A DNA stretch of 6,971 nucleotides from an uncultured Collinsella sp. GTDB taxonomy: Bacteria > Actinomycetota > Coriobacteriia > Coriobacteriales > Coriobacteriaceae. Within the stretch, counting starts at the first letter, position 1. The number at the start of each line of letters is the position of its first letter. Below are positions 6,559 through 6,971 of the stretch, piece after piece. The translations under genes were made by a program, and so were the position numbers. The notes below the pieces were generated by a model. The model was not told the origin of the DNA. It made no database searches and was given only the letters and a program-made list of their open reading frames with translations. The DNA is taken from positions 1 to 6,971 of the forward strand of contig URWZ01000083.1 of NCBI GenBank assembly GCA_900551625.1, in the 5' to 3' direction.

Positions 6559-6590
6559 CAAATATAGCGAAAGGTGAGCGCAAAGGCAAA
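6559..6590 (-). promoter_or_regulatory. Bacteroidales-type promoter of nadE
   Basis: The minus strand has TTTG (6590-6587), a 20-bp spacer, then TATATTTG (6566-6559), matching the Bacteroidota vegetative consensus TTTG-N19-21-TAnnTTTG. Transcription would start about 10 nt before the ATG at 6541, giving a very short leader without an SD. SD-less leaders are usual in this phylum. Confidence 0.75.
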
Positions 6591-6629
6591 CGGAAATCAC
6601 ATTTCCAATTTGACTCTGCCGAACCGCAT

Positions 6630-6648
6630 CCTATATTTTACAAATATA
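6630..6648 (-). repeat. Promoter-like repeat unit, copy A, with internal dyad
   Basis: The plus strand reads CCTATATT, two bases, then ACAAATATA. Its reverse complement carries the -7 box TATATTTG (6648-6641). The unit matches 17 of 19 bases of copy B at 6704-6722. Bases 6631-6649 also form a perfect 8-bp dyad, CTATATTT and AAATATAG around TAC, overlapping the -7 box. The nearest upstream TTTG is only 14 bp away instead of 19-21, so it may be a weak promoter or an operator. Confidence 0.4.
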
Positions 6649-6714
6649 GTGAAAGTCAACTGCAAAAACCTGAACTTGTTTAAGTTTTTTTGCAAAAACA
6701 CCTCCTATATTCCA

Positions 6715-6745
6715 CAAATATAAACACAGGTTTAGCCCAAACAAA
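6715..6745 (-). promoter_or_regulatory. Second Bacteroidales-type promoter upstream of nadE
   Basis: On the minus strand, TTTG (6745-6742), a 19-bp spacer and TATATTTG (6722-6715) fit the Bacteroidota consensus. It points toward nadE from about 175 bp upstream. No gene lies between, so it would give nadE a longer leader or drive a small RNA. Confidence 0.55.
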
Positions 6746-6893
6746 ATGGGAAATAGAATTTTTTATTTCTCCTTACCCAGTCCAACCCTCATTCACAAAA
6801 GTATAATCATTGATATTTTTAGGACTCAGCCGAAAATTTCGCTAACGCAACACAGGAGAGAAATGTAATATCTCATTTGAGAGACTTCCCTCT

Positions 6894-6934
6894 AAAAGAA
6901 AAGGCGAGAGTTATTTACTCTCGCCTTTTCTTTT
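6894..6934 (-). terminator. Strong terminator after the tRNA gene (also T-rich in the other direction)
   Basis: Perfect 17-bp arms, AAAAGAAAAGGCGAGAG (6894-6910) and its complement (6918-6934), enclose a 7-nt loop. On the minus strand the 3' arm ends in CCTTTTCTTTT, giving the U-rich tail. It begins at the last base of the tRNA CCA end, so it terminates the tRNA transcript immediately. The symmetric A/T ends would also let it work from the plus side. Confidence 0.88.
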
Positions 6935-6971
6935 GGGGTGCTAGATGGGGCTCGAACCCACGACCCTCGGA
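6934..6971 (-). tRNA. tRNA-His, 3' half (anticodon lies beyond the window)
   Basis: Read on the minus strand: 3' half of the anticodon stem TCCGA (6971-6967), variable loop GGGTC, T stem GTGGG, T loop TTCGAGC, T stem CCCAT, 3' acceptor strand CTAGCAC (6944-6938), base C at the discriminator position (6937), and an encoded CCA (6936-6934). A C discriminator is the hallmark of bacterial tRNA-His, where it pairs with the extra 5' G. The variable loop and T arm (GTCGTGGGTTCGA) also match E. coli tRNA-His closely. The anticodon is not in the window, so identity is inferred. Confidence 0.8.

Larger units (their letters stand above)
6591..6893. other. Gene-free AT-rich intergenic region between the tRNA terminator and the nadE promoter
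   Basis: No open frame with a credible start was found on either strand. It holds two copies of a promoter-like unit (6630-6648 and 6704-6722), a repeated TGCAAAAAC (6661-6669 and 6691-6699), a short AACTT/AAGTT dyad with a T-run (6673-6690), and a small palindrome TCTCATTTGAGA (6871-6882). I see nothing else definable between 6746 and 6870. Confidence 0.6.

Noticed and set aside
6542..6589. Longer nadE start at 6589
   Set aside because: The 16 extra residues are encoded across the Bacteroidales promoter boxes at 6559-6590 and precede the usual family N-terminus.
1..6971. Defence system, CRISPR array, prophage or transposase
   Set aside because: All coding space is taken by housekeeping-type genes. 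There are no spaced identical repeats, and no integrase, transposase or nuclease motifs.

Overview
The window reads as two unrelated bacterial DNAs joined inside one gene. Bases 1 to about 4,900 are GC-rich (roughly 60% by eye). Their genes have G/C-ending codons and Shine-Dalgarno (SD) sequences, and GC-rich stem-loops lie between them. This fits a Coriobacteriia actinobacterium, probably Collinsella-like; that assignment is inference from gene content and style. From about 4,930 to the right end the DNA is AT-rich (near 40% GC). Codons there end in A/T, the gene has no SD, and its promoter is of the Bacteroidota type (TTTG, 19-20 bp, TAnnTTTG). That half looks like a gut Bacteroidales.

Layout, with every gene on the minus strand, so transcription runs from right to left. 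The right edge holds the 3' half of a tRNA, almost certainly tRNA-His. A strong terminator follows it directly. A gene-free stretch of about 350 bp follows, with duplicated Bacteroidales promoter units. Next comes nadE (glutamine-dependent NAD+ synthetase), whose first 538 or so codons are Bacteroidales-like and whose last 100 or so are actinobacterial in style. Then come a PLP-dependent aminotransferase, an L-lactate dehydrogenase, a DUF2974 (Mbeg1-like) alpha/beta-hydrolase protein, and a nucleoid-associated NA37-family protein running off the left edge.

The aminotransferase and lactate dehydrogenase each carry a GC-rich hairpin 24-26 nt before the start codon, too close for a promoter to fit in between. 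The DUF2974 gene lies between two copies of a REP-like palindromic repeat in the same orientation (core GGGG-A/T-CAGGTT between arms related to TTGGTGCA). The genes do not form one pathway. Lactate dehydrogenase and NAD synthetase share NAD chemistry, and the rest is ordinary housekeeping.

I see no defence system, CRISPR array, transposase or new multi-gene system. The observation most worth checking is the nadE junction. It is more likely a metagenome-assembly chimera joined at a conserved stretch than a real cross-phylum recombination.
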